A program made the position numbers and the translations under genes. The notes under the pieces are model-generated. The model was given only the letters and a program-made list of their open reading frames with translations. It did no database searches and was not told where the DNA came from. A DNA stretch of 64,000 bases from Eulemur rufifrons (taxonomy: Eukaryota > Chordata > Mammalia > Primates > Lemuridae), in the NCBI RefSeq assembly GCF_041146395.1, contig NC_090989.1, forward strand, positions 49,812,501 to 49,876,500. The letters are read 5' to 3'. This document shows positions 23,101 through 35,304 of the stretch, piece by piece (the stretch's first letter is position 1; each line of letters opens with the position of its first letter).

Positions 23101-23455
23101 TAAAGAATGATAAAGTTATTATTTCAAGTCAATGGAAAAAGCCTGGCTGAGTTAATATATGGTTCTGGAATTGGATTAAGTTCATTATGATTCTCTCCCT
23201 GGGGCTATGAAAATTGGCTACTTCCTCTGAAATACTTGGCCTTGTAAAAGAAGGTAAATATCATATTAAAATCATCCTCAACAGTGCCAGGAAGAGATTG
23301 GGGGTGGTGGGGTAGATTTCAAGCTGGCAATAAACAGTGTCTGATATATTAAACATTATATTCAGACCAAACTGATTTCATCACTAAACTGATCACAAGC
23401 AAATTGTGCAATATTTCTTAGTTCACTAACAATTTCAGTGTGACTTTCAAAATTA
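20111..23455. other. Unassigned, largely repeat-free stretch
   Basis: I recognise no gene. Poly-A occurs at about 20270-20284. The parts at 20600-20800 and 21050-21300 are less AT-rich and look unique. A pyrimidine-rich segment at 21880-22500 may be an old unassigned repeat. Open frames here are 60 to 86 codons with no motifs. Confidence 0.35.
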
Positions 23456-23880
23456 TTGATATAAATTTGATTATAGCATTTTTTATACTTAATGTTCTCT
23501 TTATTTATATTGATGACTTTGTTCTCATCCCTAACATGTTTTCTTCATGCTTCCTTAATTCTTTCATTTTTTTTCAGAGTATAAAAATTATGTCTTCCTT
23601 ATAGGTCTTTGCAAAGAACCTGCTACTTGATTTGTTGATGAATTCTAAATTTCTGATATGTAATTTATTAATATTAATTTCTTCTTTTACTCATATTACT
23701 TCCTTTTTATATATTATTGATATTTTTTCTGTTTTTTCTAGCTTTATGAGATGAAGTTTTATAAATTTTGTCTGCTGTATTAACTTTCCATGGGTATTTA
23801 GTCATCTTTGAATAATTTTTTTTTTTTTTTATTTTCCTTCTTTCTTTCTAATACAGTTGGATTTCTTTAAATATTTAGGA
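23456..23880 (-). mobile_element. Old L1 or HAL1 ORF2 fragment, antisense
   Basis: TCTTTGCAAAGAACCTGCTA then CTTGATTTGTTGATGAATTC resembles the antisense ORF2 segment seen in better-preserved L1s. The surrounding T-rich sequence fits. It is highly diverged. Confidence 0.45.
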
Positions 23881-23887
23881 TTTGGGG

Positions 23888-23943
23888 ATATACATACACA
23901 CACATATGTACACATATATACTATATATACATATACATATATT
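23888..23943. repeat. Mixed AC/AT microsatellite
   Basis: Alternating purine-pyrimidine sequence (ACATACACACACATATGTAC, then ATATATAC units) forms a compound dinucleotide repeat. Confidence 0.8.
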
Positions 23944-24544
23944 GGTATCTGTGGTATAAGTGGTATTAGTAGCCTATGCACCTGCCACTGGTTTCAAAGT
24001 CTCTGATTCTCTGATCATTTTGAACGTCAGAACTGCTTCAAAGTTTTATGGCTTTATGTCTGAAAATCAGACTGATCAGCTCTTCTTCAGCCTTTAAATA
24101 ATGTAATAATTACATCAACTTCCCATCAATAGCCTTATTATCCCTGGTTACACTGCAAAGATCTTGAAGTTTAGATTGTAGAGTTCTTTGGGGAATAAAA
24201 AAAAAACCATACTTTTAAAAAAGTATTTTATTTTATTTTATTTGTGTGTGTGGTAAGTAATCCCTCATATCTGTTGGATTTTGGCATTGTTATCCTATTT
24301 ATATTCTTTATTCCAGAAACTGCTCACAGGTATAGTCTGTTGATAATTTCCGAGCATGTTGATGTTGTCATGGATTTATTTACTTGTTATTTTGTTTACT
24401 ATTTTTGCTTTTAATATCTATTGTCAGTTTGATAGGATTTGGGAGAGAGGCAAGGTTAAGGCATTTGTTCAGTCATCCATTTTGCATTTCATACCTCTTA
24501 TTTTTGTTTAACGTTAAGACTATATCCATACCATACCTGAGAAT
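23944..24544. other. Unassigned DNA
   Basis: It holds a TTTTA/GT low-complexity stretch near 24225-24252. No gene or named repeat is seen. Confidence 0.35.
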
Positions 24545-24733
24545 AGTGGATCTCGAACTTTAGCTTGTGTCAGAATCACCTGAGGGCTTGCAAAAGCACA
24601 GAGTTGGGCTTTGCCCCCAAGTGTCTTCAATTTGGTGTGTGTGGGTGGGGCCTAAAGATCTACATTCTAACAAATTCCCAGGTGATGCCAGGGCTGCTGG
24701 TCAAGGAGCCACATTTTGAGAATCACAGACTTA
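24545..24733. mobile_element. MER20 hAT-Charlie MITE
   Basis: The order follows MER20: AGTGGATCTCGAACTTTAGC, GTCAGAATCACCTGAGGGCT, GGGTGGGGCCTAAAGATCTA, TCTAACAAATTCCCAGGTGA, then GGGCTGCTGGTCAAGGAGCC and TTTTGAGAATCACAG. It is nearly full length. The ends are quasi-inverted repeats, as usual for the family. Confidence 0.8.
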
Positions 24734-24949
24734 GGACATCTCTTCAAGTAGGTCTAGACAGATATACCTCAAGAAGCTGGCATCAGGGATTAAGTGTTCC
24801 GATGGATTCCTGAATTCAAGGTGGAAAGACTGATTCATCTCACTGTAAACTGCAGATTGGCACCTGTCATCTAAAGCAAAAAACAGTAGAAAGTGGTAAT
24901 TTGGAAGGGGGTTAGGTTCACACTGCTTTCTGGATTATTTGGCTTTGAA

Positions 24950-25038
24950 ACATTCATTTTCAGATGAAGAAATTTAGAATCAGTGAAATCAAGAGACTTG
25001 CACAAAGCTAATTACTGGTTAACACAGGAAAACTCAAG
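24950..25038 (-). repeat. MIR core fragment, antisense
   Basis: CATTTTCAGATGAAGAAATT then AGACTTGCACAAAGCTAATT fit the antisense MIR core. Confidence 0.5.
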
Positions 25039-28000
25039 TAACATATTTGGGGCAGGAGATAAATTAGCTGACCTGGTTTTACTTTTTAAATGTACGATTT
25101 TGCAATAAATAAGTGTTTAGAGTTTTCACATAGGAGAACAATCCTGAATTTTAACAGAAAATTCTTGGGAGATCAAACTAAAGCAGTTTCCTAACACTCA
25201 AAGGATTGCTATTTTGCTTGTGTGTTTATTTTTTCCATTTCTGTCTCAGAAAACCTCTGTAAACATGTTTGTGGTAACACTATGTTTGCATGTATCAATA
25301 AACCTACACTCCTCTTGCTCTTTTCACCTTTGGCTTCCTTCCTCCTACATTTCAAACAAGATCTTATAATTTCTGTCCAGGTCACAGGACTTGTTCTTTT
25401 TCCCTCCTGTCACTTAATTGACAGTTTAAACTAAATTATATTTAAATATTACACATACTGCTTACCATTAAGTTATAATTACAGTGAAATTTAAGCTAGA
25501 ATCAATATTAAGTCTTCACCTAAACCATTGCATTCAAGTTGATTAATGATTGCAATTGATTGATGTGAATTAAGAATGGCAGAGCATTTAAAAGCATTAC
25601 AATGATCAGCTACATTTATTTTTCACAGCAATACACTCTTATAATATTTCACATATAAATGGTCCTAAGGTTCAGAATTCTACACTAGGATCCAGAAATA
25701 GTTTTAGGGCAATATTTTTCTCCAAACCTAAGTTCCTTAAATTACTATGAATATTTTGGCTTTATTAACTGAATTACACAATTATTTTCTCATATCTCCA
25801 AATTTCCCCTCAAAGTTATCAGATGATAATGCTTCATGAAACACACATAAGAAGAAAGGAGTAAACGCAAGGCAGGCTAAAACCACCCTATTTTAAACGT
25901 TCAGGTACAAAGTTTACGTTTCACTAAACTTGACCCTAAATAAAATCTAAGACAATTTATAGTCATGCATTCAAATCTGGGCTGCACTTAACTTGTCTAA
26001 TAAATACAATCCAAAGATGAGCGTAAGCATACTATGCCTCAAGACATCAAAAAAAATTGGCATCAAAAGGCAACATACAGTTTTTTGTATATATGACATT
26101 TGTAACTACATTTGCTCTTGCTTTCTCAACTACTAAGGGAATGATTTCTTGATTAATATAGGTAAATTAAATTAATTTTTGTATTTATACTAAATTCAAG
26201 AGCTTTTCAAGTGAAAAAATAAAGACAGTTCAATTTCTATCTTAAGTGAAATTAGATTGAAGGATTGATACAGTGAGCATACAACAAAAATTTTGGGTTT
26301 TTTTCTTTCTACTTTTAGAGAGCTAAAAAGAATTCTGGTTTCTTAACTGACTCTTGTTTTGGCTTTCATCATATCAAAAATGGAAAATAGCCAATTGTAG
26401 AGAAAATGCTGATGGTTTTGCAAGGTACAGGAATGTAGTTTAAAGCTTAGTTAAGTATAGAGTCAGCCTGTTTTTCTGCCAAAATGAATAAACCTCTCAG
26501 TGAACCTCTGAAGTTCACCTCGAAGTTCATGGTGCAGTCAACAGAACATTTAAGCACAAAGGAGAGCAGAGTAGAAGTAAACAGATTTCTGCCAATTACT
26601 AGATATAAGGGAACATTATTAATTCTAACCGTAAAGAACTGAGACCTTGTAATGTCAGTTTAAGTGTATTCTTGGGACGGGATTGGGGGAGTGAGATATC
26701 TTTGCTGGCTGGAAATATTGCCTGGACATTTAAAAATGTTTATATAGCACATTTTCTGGCTTAGATTATTGAGGAAATCAAACTATTTTTAAACACTGTA
26801 ACTTCAATCTGCATTTGAGAAATAAGATAGTTCTGTATCATTCCTTTTTATCAATTAAAAACAGGCTGAGATGGTTTCCTATGGATGGCTTCATAAAAAT
26901 TCTATATATTCGAAGCAAAAAAAGTAATGTCTAAAAATTCTATATCTAATCATCTATCTTCAGAATATTTTAAAAAAATATTAAAATTAAGGGTATTTAT
27001 CTCAAGAAGCATTTCCAAAAAATTCTGCATATTTTGAAATAGTATGTTATTTTCCTTATTGGCTGATATTATAACTTTTTAAAATTTTTCTGTTACTTAT
27101 TACCAGAAGTATTAAAAATAGAAATGTATTTTATATAAGGCAAGAAGTATAATAACTTAGCGATTGTGTTTTCATATTATTTTTTGAACATCTATAGTTT
27201 TAGGCTGTAGAATTTTAGGATAGAATTCTCCCACAGTGATTTGGCCCTATAAAGGATTTATGTTGATATGTGTTTATTTCTGTCTTCTTAGGGTTACTGC
27301 AACACAAATCTTATTGATATGACAATGAGATACTATATTAAAAACTTGAATATAGGTTGTAGAATAAATCTACTTTTAAATATAATGGATTATTCATTAA
27401 TTATAAAAATAAATCAATGAGGAATATATAAACATAAAATATGGAGAAAAATTCTCCATAATCCATCCAAAAAGAGAGTTATTTTTAACATGAAAGTTAT
27501 TTATTACTCTCAAAAATATGCATACACTTGAATGGATATTGTGACTAAAATGGAAGTTTTGAAATATATATTATGAGATATGCACTCAATAAAATGTTGA
27601 AAAAAACTTTAAAAATGTAATAAAATAAAATTAGATCTGTACTTACTTTGACATACCAGAAAACTTGGAAGGAAATTAAATACTTAAATTTAAAAACGAA
27701 AACTACAAAAGACAAATACATTTGAATTTCACGTTTGTTTTTGCCAATTACATTGGCATTACCAGTCAGCAATCTGCAAAAGAGATGCAGTATCTGAATC
27801 ACTTTCTATTTTCCAGAGCTTCCAAAAGTGGAAGACATTCAGTTATAAATACAATGTACACGAATAATATTGCCTAAGCAAAGAGCTGTGGTGTTTGCAA
27901 GAGGATTTAAGCAGAGGATCCACTGACTATATCCTAAATTCAAGGTTGTGTAATTTTTGTCAATGCTGGTGTAGAGGTGTTGAACTGGAAGAAGCTGGTC

Positions 28001-29195
28001 TTCAGAGTCACTGTATGAGGGAGGCTTTGAAACACTGTGAGGCTGTGAGGTGCTCTGCTCCACAGAGCTGTCAACGCACAGCAGTTTCACATCTTAGCAA
28101 AACTTCACCACAGGTTGCCAAACACTAGGTGTTTCAAATGTATTTTTCCCTAATATAAATGCCAAATTAAGTTCTCCAAAAGAGAGTCATTTGAAATTCT
28201 CACAGTGTGCGCATGCATAGTTTATTAAAATTTGCTTTATGCAATAATGTTTTTAATTTGATAAAAATATCTGAACATATTTAGGCTGTTTATTGTGACT
28301 ACAAAAATGTTTTTAATTGGTGATAAAAACATATACATATGTTAAACCTAATTTGGGTAATGATACATATAATAAACCATTCTTCTTTTACTAATTCATT
28401 ATGAATAATGTAAGTATTTTAAAAATTGTTTACTGTCATCTGTGATACTCTCACTCTCCATGACAAGCATAAATATGTGGTGCTTTGCATGTAATCATGA
28501 TGAAAACTTTTTTGTAGGTGAGAATATTGACTATTTGCAAACACACCAGCATTAAAATGTTTTTCAGAATGCTTATTAAAATAATTTCCCCCTCCTTACT
28601 TATAGACCATAAATGATTCTTGTTCATAGAAAAGAAAATTGCTTTCTAGGACAGATAGATATTTCAATGACACTATGGCATGATACCCAATGGTCTCATA
28701 TAAATAAAAACATGATATCCTTTTCTAGTTTTAAATAAAAAATATTTATATTTTCAATATATTTAGTGACTTGTTTGGTTAATAATTTATAGTCTTTTGC
28801 ATTATTTGATTTCTACAGCAGTATTTTGCAACTTCTATTTATAAAATAACACTTAAACCCTAAAAATTAGAAGGGGTTAAAATTATGTTTTGTCATAAAT
28901 TTTGTCAGGGTTGGAAAAAATCTTTCTATTCTATAAGCAAAAAGAAAGTTTTCCACTTCCACTAATAATATTATAGGACTTAGAGATTTTTCAACCACAA
29001 ATTAGGCTTAGCTACATGATTGACTACATGATAATTCTTAGTAAATTCAAATACCCTGGAATAGTAGGCTAATGACATTATTTATTTTACTTAGCACTCC
29101 TATGCTCATTTTAGCTGCAAATATACAATAAATATCTGAGACATCTTTAAATACAGTGACCTGAAATATAATTTTTTTCTAAAGTTGGCTGAATA
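25039..29195. other. Unassigned AT-rich stretch
   Basis: About 4 kb without recognisable gene or element. The segment 27830-28130 is less AT-rich and has overlapping open frames on both strands (83 and 77 codons) without motifs. Some of the T-rich parts may be very old LINE sequence. Confidence 0.35.
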
Positions 29196-29647
29196 TTTTT
29201 TTTCCTGCTAATGTAGGAGATGTTTATTATTAATATTATTTTTGATTGACAAGGCATAATTGACTAGATTTATGTGGTACAATGTGATGTTTTGATATGT
29301 GTATACAATGTGACAAGATTAAATAAAGCTAATTAACATATCCATTAGCTCACTTACTTATCTTTTTTTATGGTGAAACATTTGAAATGTACTCTCTTAG
29401 TTATTTTGAGATGCATGATACATTATTATTGACTATAGTTACCCTGCTATACAATAGATCTCAAAAGCTATTCCCCCTTAATCTTAAACTTTGTATCCTT
29501 TGATCAACATCTCCCCATTTCCCTCTATCCCTGGTAACCATCCTCTGATAACCATTGTTCTACTCTCTACTTCTATGAGTTCAACTTTATTAGGCTTTAC
29601 CTGTAATTGAGATCATGTGATATTTGTCCTTCTGTGCCTAGCTTACT

Positions 29648-29851
29648 TCACTTAGCATAATGTCCTCTGGATTCATCCATTCTATTATAAGTGACAGGAT
29701 TTCCCCCTTTTAAGGCTAAATAGTATTCCATTGTGTACATAGACCACATTTTCTTTATCCATTCATTCATTGATGGACACTTAGGTTGTTTCTGCAGCTT
29801 AGCTATTGTAACACTGCAATGAATACGGGAATGAAGATATCCCTTTGACAT
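29648..29851 (-). pseudogene. L1 ORF2 C-terminal remnant
   Basis: This 67-codon frame reads KLQKQPKCPSMNEWIKKMW then SMYTMEYYLALKGG. These match the conserved ORF2p C-terminal segments KxWKQPKCPSxxEWIKK and TMEYYxAI. It belongs to the antisense L1 spanning 29.2-36.4 kb. Confidence 0.85.
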
Positions 29852-31164
29852 ATTGATTTTTGTTTCTTTGGATATATACCAAGAGGTAGACTACTAGATC
29901 TCATGGTAGTTTTATTTGTTTTTTGTGTTGTTTTTTTTTTTTTCCTGAGGAATTTCCATACTGTTTTCCTAACAGCTATACTAATTTACATTCTCACCAA
30001 CAATATATGAGTTCTCTTTTCTCTGCATTCTCTCTAGTACTTTTTATCTTCCATTGTTTTGATAAAAGCCAAGTGTGAGGTGATATCTTATTGTGGTTTT
30101 AATTTAAATTTCCCTAATGACTAGTAATGCTGAGTATTTTTTCATGGTATCTATCACCATTTGTATGTCTTCTCTTGAGAAATGTCTCTTTGGGTCCTTT
30201 GCCCATTTTTTAATTGGGTTATTTGTTCTTTTGCTATTGAGATGTTTTAATATCTTATATACTTTGGATATTAACCCCTTACCAGATACATAATTTGCAA
30301 ATATATCATTCTGTGGGTTGTATCTTCACTTTGTTAATTGTGTCTTTTCCATACAGAAGTTTTTTAGTTTGATATCATTCCATCTGTCTATTTTTGCTTC
30401 TGTTGTGTGTGCTTTTGGGGTCATATCCAAAAAATCATTACCTGGGCCAATGTCCTGGAGCTTTTGCTCTATGCATTCTTTGATTAGCTTTGCAGTTTCA
30501 GGTATTATACTTAAATCCTTAATCCATTTTGAGCTCACTTTTGTATATGGTATAAAATAAGGTCTAATTTCATTGTTCTGCATGTGACTATCCAGTTTTC
30601 CCAATATGTTTTTTGAAAAGACTGTCCTTTTTCCATTATGTCTTCTTTGCTTTTTTGTCAAAAAGCAGTTAACCATAAATATGTAGGCTGATTTCTGAGT
30701 TTTCTATACTGTTTCATTGGTTGATATCTCTGTTTTCATGTCAGTACCATGCTATTTTGATTACAATGACTTTATAAAATGTTTTGAAACCAGGCAGTAT
30801 TATGCCTCTGGGTTTGTTCTTTTTACTCAAGATTGTTTTGGCTATTAGGGATCTTCTATTGTTTCACACAAATTTAAGAATTTTTCCATTTATATGAAAA
30901 TTAGAATTTTGATGGAGATTGTATTGAACATGTAAATTGTTTTGGATATTATGAATATTTTCACAATATTAATTCTTCTAATCCATAAACATAGGATATC
31001 TTTCTATTTTTTTGTGTCTATTTCAATTCTTTCACCAGTGTTTTATAGTTTTTAGTATACAAGTCTTTTACCTCTTCAGTTAAATTTACACATAAGTATT
31101 TAAATTTTTTGTTGTTATTTTAAATAGGATTGCTTTCTTAATTTTCTTTTCAGGTAGTTTGCTA

Positions 31165-31563
31165 TTAGTACATTGAAATGCTACTGTTTTTCATATGATT
31201 ATTTTTGTTCTCTGTAACTTTATTGAATTCATTTATTAGTACTAACAGTTTTTTGGTAGAGTCCCTAGGGTTTTTTATATATAAGATCACGTCACCAGAA
31301 AATGAAGACAATTTCACTTCTTCCTTTCCTATTAATATGCCTTTTCTTTCTTTCTTTTGCCAAATAGGTCTGGCTAGGAGTTCCAGTACTATGTTGAAAA
31401 GAAGTACTGAGAGTGGACAACCTTTTCTTGTTCCTGATCTTAGAGAAAAAGTTTTCAGCTTTTCACCATTGAGAATGATGTTAGCCAGAGGTTTGTCATA
31501 TATGGCCTTTATTATGTTAAAGTACATTCTTTCTACATTTAGTCTGTTGTGAGTTTTTATCAT
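31165..31563 (-). pseudogene. L1 ORF2 reverse-transcriptase domain with lost catalytic motif
   Basis: This 132-codon segment of ORF2p RT includes [39 protein letters not shown] and [15 protein letters not shown]. In active L1 the last motif is FADDMI, with two catalytic aspartates. Here it reads FSGDVI, so Ala-Asp has become Ser-Gly and the polymerase cannot work. The frame begins and ends at decay-related stops. It is part of the 29.2-36.4 kb L1. Confidence 0.85.
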
Positions 31564-32745
31564 GAAAGGATGCTAACTTTTGTCAAATACTTTTTCTGCA
31601 TCTCTTGAGATAATCATATAATTTTTAACTTTCATTTTGTTAATGTGGTGAATCACATTTAGTGATTTGTATATGTTGCACTATCCTTGCATGCCAAGGA
31701 TAAATATGACTTACTCATGTTGAAGATTCTTTTAATGTGTTCTTGAATTTGGTTTGCTAATATTTTATTGAGAATTTTTACATCTATGTTCATCAGGGAT
31801 ATTGGTCTATAATTTTCTTTTCTTGCAGTTCCCTTGTCTTGCTTTAGTATTAAGGTAATGCCAACTTCACAAAATTAGTTTAGGAGCATTTTTCTACCTC
31901 CATTTTTGGGAAAAGAGTAAAGCAGAATTGATATTAGTTCTTCTTTAAGTGTTTGGTAGAATTCAGCAGTGAAGCTATTCAGTACTAAGTTTTTCTTTTT
32001 ATGAGAGAATTTTAACACTGATTCAATGTCCTTAAATTATTATTGACTTGTTCAGATTTCCTATTTATATATGATTCTGTCTTGGCAGCTTGAATGTGTC
32101 TAGGAATTTATTCAATTCTTCTAAGTTATCTAAAATTAATTGTTAATAGATTTTATGATCTTTTTATATTTCAGGGATATCAGTTGTAATGTTCCCTTTT
32201 TCATTTCTTGTCTTATTTATTTGAGTAGTTTCTACTTTGTTTCAAGTTATTCTACTTAAAGTCATTTCAATTTTGATTATCTTTTCAACAAAACAAGTAT
32301 TAATTTCATTGATGCTTTCTTTTGTTTTTTAGTTTATACTTTATTTATTTTTGTTGTGACTTTTGTTATTACCTTCCTTCTCCTTAGTTTTGTTCCTTCT
32401 GCTTTGGGCTTTGTTTGTTCTTCTTCTAATTTTTGAGTGGTAACTTTAGATTGTTTATTTAAGTTATTTTTTGATGTAGGAGTTTTATCACTATGAATTT
32501 CCCTTTTAGGACTGCTTTTGCTGCATCCAATAAGTTTCAATATATTATAGTTCTGCTCTTATTTGTCTCGAGATATTTGTTATTTTCTTTTTGATTTCTT
32601 CTGTGATTCATTGGTTGTTTAGGAGCATGTTGTTTAATTTCCACATATTTGTACTTTTTCCAAGATTTCTTTCATTAATGATTTCTAGCACCATGCCCTT
32701 GTGATCTGAAAATAATACTTGAAATGATTTCAATCCTATTAAACT

Positions 32746-33060
32746 TTAAGATTTGTTTTGTGGCCTAACAAATAATCTGTAGATCAGGGTATGGTCTGTG
32801 CTAGAGAATGTTGCCTGTGCATTTGAATACAATGTGTATTCTGCTGCTGTTGGATGGAATGTTCTGCATTTGTCTCTTAAGTCCATTTGGTCTAAAGTGT
32901 AATCCAAGTCTAATGCTTCTCTGTTGCTTTTCTTTCTAGATGATTTGTCCATTGTTAACACTGGGGTATTGAGGTCCCCAACTATTATGGTATTGTAGTC
33001 TATCTCTCTCTTCAGAACATATAGTAATTGTTTTATGTATTGCTCCAGTGTTGGATCCAT
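32746..33060 (-). pseudogene. L1 ORF2 endonuclease-domain remnant
   Basis: This 104-codon remnant of the APE-type endonuclease includes IIVGDLNTPVLTMDKSSR and NAQATFSSTDHTLIYRL. In active L1 the corresponding motifs are GDFNTPLS and FSRIDHILG, containing DNA-cleavage residues. The terminal Asp-His pair remains but flanking residues have changed. A further frame (33340-33567) covers the region just before and at the ORF2 start. Confidence 0.8.
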
Positions 33061-34646
33061 ATATATTTACAATTCTTAAGTTTTATTGGTGAAGTAAGCC
33101 CTTTATCATTATGTAATGACTTTTTTTGTCTATGTTTACAGTTTTTAACTTAAAGTCTATTTTTTCTGATATAAGTATAGCTATCTCAGCTTTCTTCCAG
33201 TTTCCAGTTGCATTGAATATCTTTTTTTATCCCTTCACTTTCAGTCTATGTATTCCCTTACTAGTAAAATTAATTTCTTTAGGCAGCATATGGTTGAATC
33301 TTGTTTTTTATTTTTTATCCATTCAACAAATCTTTTCTTTTAACCAAAGAATTTAATCCATGTACATTCAAGGTCATTATTGACAGGTAGAGACTTGCCA
33401 CTGATATTTTGTAATTTGTTTTCTGATTGTTTTGTAAGTCCTTTGTCTCTTTCATTCTTGATATTATCTCTCTTTGAGATTTGATTGTTCTCTGTTCTGG
33501 TATGCTTTGAATCTTTTCTTTTCATATTTTGTGCAATAACTCTAGGTTTTTGCCTTATGGTTGCCATGAGACTTAGCTAAAATATCTTAACCTTAAAGTA
33601 CTTTAAGTTGATAACAACTTGCCTTTGTTCATTCACAAAAACTTTACATTTTTACTCCTTCCCCCAACCTCTTGTGATTCTGATATGAAAATTTACATTT
33701 ATTTTAGCAATTTATATCCCTTAACAAATTATAACTACAGTTGTTTTTAATAGTTTGCCTTCTGTCACAGTAGTGATAAAATTGTTTTACATACCACCCT
33801 TACATATTAAAAAATCCCGAGTATAACTCCATATTACTATAATCATTGAGTTTTTTGCTTTCATATTTCTTTTTATTAATTGCATCCTTTTGTTTCTACT
33901 GAAAGAATACCCTTTAGAAATTCCTATAAAGCAGGCCTACTGCTGACAAACTCCATTAGTTTTTGTTTATCTGGGAAAGTTTTTATTTCTCCTTCATTTC
34001 TGAAGGACACCTTTGCTGGGTAAAGCATTCTTGATTGGCAGGGTTTTTTTTTCCCTGCATTTTAAATATATTATCCCACTCTCTCGTGGCCTATAGGGTT
34101 TTCGATGAGAAATCTACTGAAAGCCATATGGCTCCTTTGAATGCAATATGTTCCTTATCTCTTGTTGTTTTCAATTTTCTTTCTTTGTCTTCGAGTTTTG
34201 ATAATGTGTTTATAATGTGTCTTGGTGTTCTACTCTTTGGATTGAAATTCACTGGTGAGCATTTAACTTCCTGTACTGTATGTTGTTTTCTTTCCCCAGA
34301 TTTAGGAAATTTTCATGCATTATTTCCTTAAATGTGCTTTGTAGGCCTTTCTCTCTCTCTTCTCTGTCAGTAACTCCTATCATGCAAAGGTTAGATCACA
34401 TGATGATGTCTCATAATTTCCGTAGGCCTTCTTTATTATTTTTCATTCTTTTTTTGTTTTGCTTTTGTGATTGGATCATTTCAAATATCCTATCTATAAG
34501 CCCTGATTATTTCTTCTGATTAAGGTTGGTGTTGAAGTTTTGTATTTCATTTTTTCAGTTTAGTTATTGTATTCTTTTTTTTTATTTCAGCTTATTATGG
34601 GGGATACAAAAGTTCAGGTTATAGACGTTGCCCATGTACTGCCTAT

Positions 34647-34820
34647 CCCCCCCAACTCAGAGCTCCAGGCATGTCCATTCCCCAGAGTGAGCATTGCACT
34701 CATCATGTAGGTATACACCCATCCCCTTCTCGCCCCCCCCCCCGAGTCAGCACCTTCAAGCGTGACCATTCCCCAGACGGTGCGCAACGCACTCATCATG
34801 TAGGCATACACCCATCCCCT
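34647..34820 (-). repeat. Tandem duplication in lemur L1 3' UTR
   Basis: Two units of about 90 bp share a C-run, a CAG(A/C)(A/G)C-type start and CACTCATCATGTAGG(T/C)AT followed by ACACCCATCCCC. Units start near 34647 and 34733. Copies at 3135-3284 and 57668-57950 carry a single unit. On the L1 sense strand the units are G-rich with runs of five to eleven G. Confidence 0.75.
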
Positions 34821-34896
34821 CCCCCCTCCCCACACCTCAGTCTGATATAGGATTCGTATCATTCCCAGATGTGAATTTAGGTGATGATCAGGGAAA

Positions 34897-35136
34897 CTAG
34901 TTTGCTGGTGAGTACACGTGATGCTTGTTTTTCCATTCTTGGGATACTTCACTTAATATAATGGGTTCCAACTCTCTCCAGGAGAACCAAAGAGATGTCG
35001 TATCACTGTTATTTCTTATAGCTAAGTAATACTCCATGGTATACATATACCATAATTTACTGATCCAATCATGAATTGATGGGCATTTGGGTTGTTTCCA
35101 CATCTTTGCAATTGTGAATTGTGCTGCTATAAACAT
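34897..35136 (-). pseudogene. Lemur L1 ORF2 C-terminus, truncated copy
   Basis: This 79-codon open frame starts MFIAAQFTIAKMWKQPKCPS and continues HDWISKLWYMYTMEYYLAIR, then the C-terminal WRELEPIILSEVSQEWKNK. It is nearly identical to the frame at 43563-43961, as expected for two copies of one young L1 lineage. The 5' truncation removes everything upstream, so it cannot act. Confidence 0.85.
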
Positions 35137-35262
35137 TCGGGTGCAGGTGTCTTTGTCATAGAATGACTTATGTTCCTTTTAGTTATTGTATTCTTTATCT
35201 CTAGAATTTTCATTTTTTGTTTGCTTCTCTTTCTTTCACACTTCTCATTTTGTTAAAGAATT

Positions 35263-35304
35263 GTTTTCCACATTATGTTTTCCACATTATGTTTTCCACA
35301 TTTT
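35263..35304. repeat. 14-bp tandem repeat, about three copies
   Basis: GTTTTCCACATTAT is repeated at 35263, 35277 and 35291, the last copy altered. It lies in the ORF1 region of the old L1. Confidence 0.85.

Larger units (their letters stand above)
34578..35177 (-). mobile_element. Lemur-type L1, 5'-truncated, inserted in an old L1
   Basis: The TSD TTTAGTTATTGTATTCTTT is exact at 34559-34577 and 35178-35196 (the first TTT could be chance). Inside, reading minus, ORF2 C-terminus (34897-35136) is followed by the 3' UTR, then oligo-A. ATTTCAGCTTATTATGGGGG starts the UTR on the plus strand. The 3' UTR carries a roughly 90-bp duplication (about 34647-34820) with an 11-C run. It is much less diverged than the host L1. 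Confidence 0.9.

Noticed and set aside
30318..31552. Plus-strand frames opposite the old L1 (30318-30560, 31205-31552)
   Set aside because: They are antisense shadows of L1 ORF2 with hydrophobic T-rich translations.
34035..34519. Plus-strand frames with signal-like hydrophobic stretches
   Set aside because: They are the antisense of the L1 ORF1 region. The hydrophobicity reflects T-rich sequence.
35263..35304. Three short direct repeats, considered as CRISPR-like
   Set aside because: It is a 14-bp tandem repeat without spacers in mammalian DNA.
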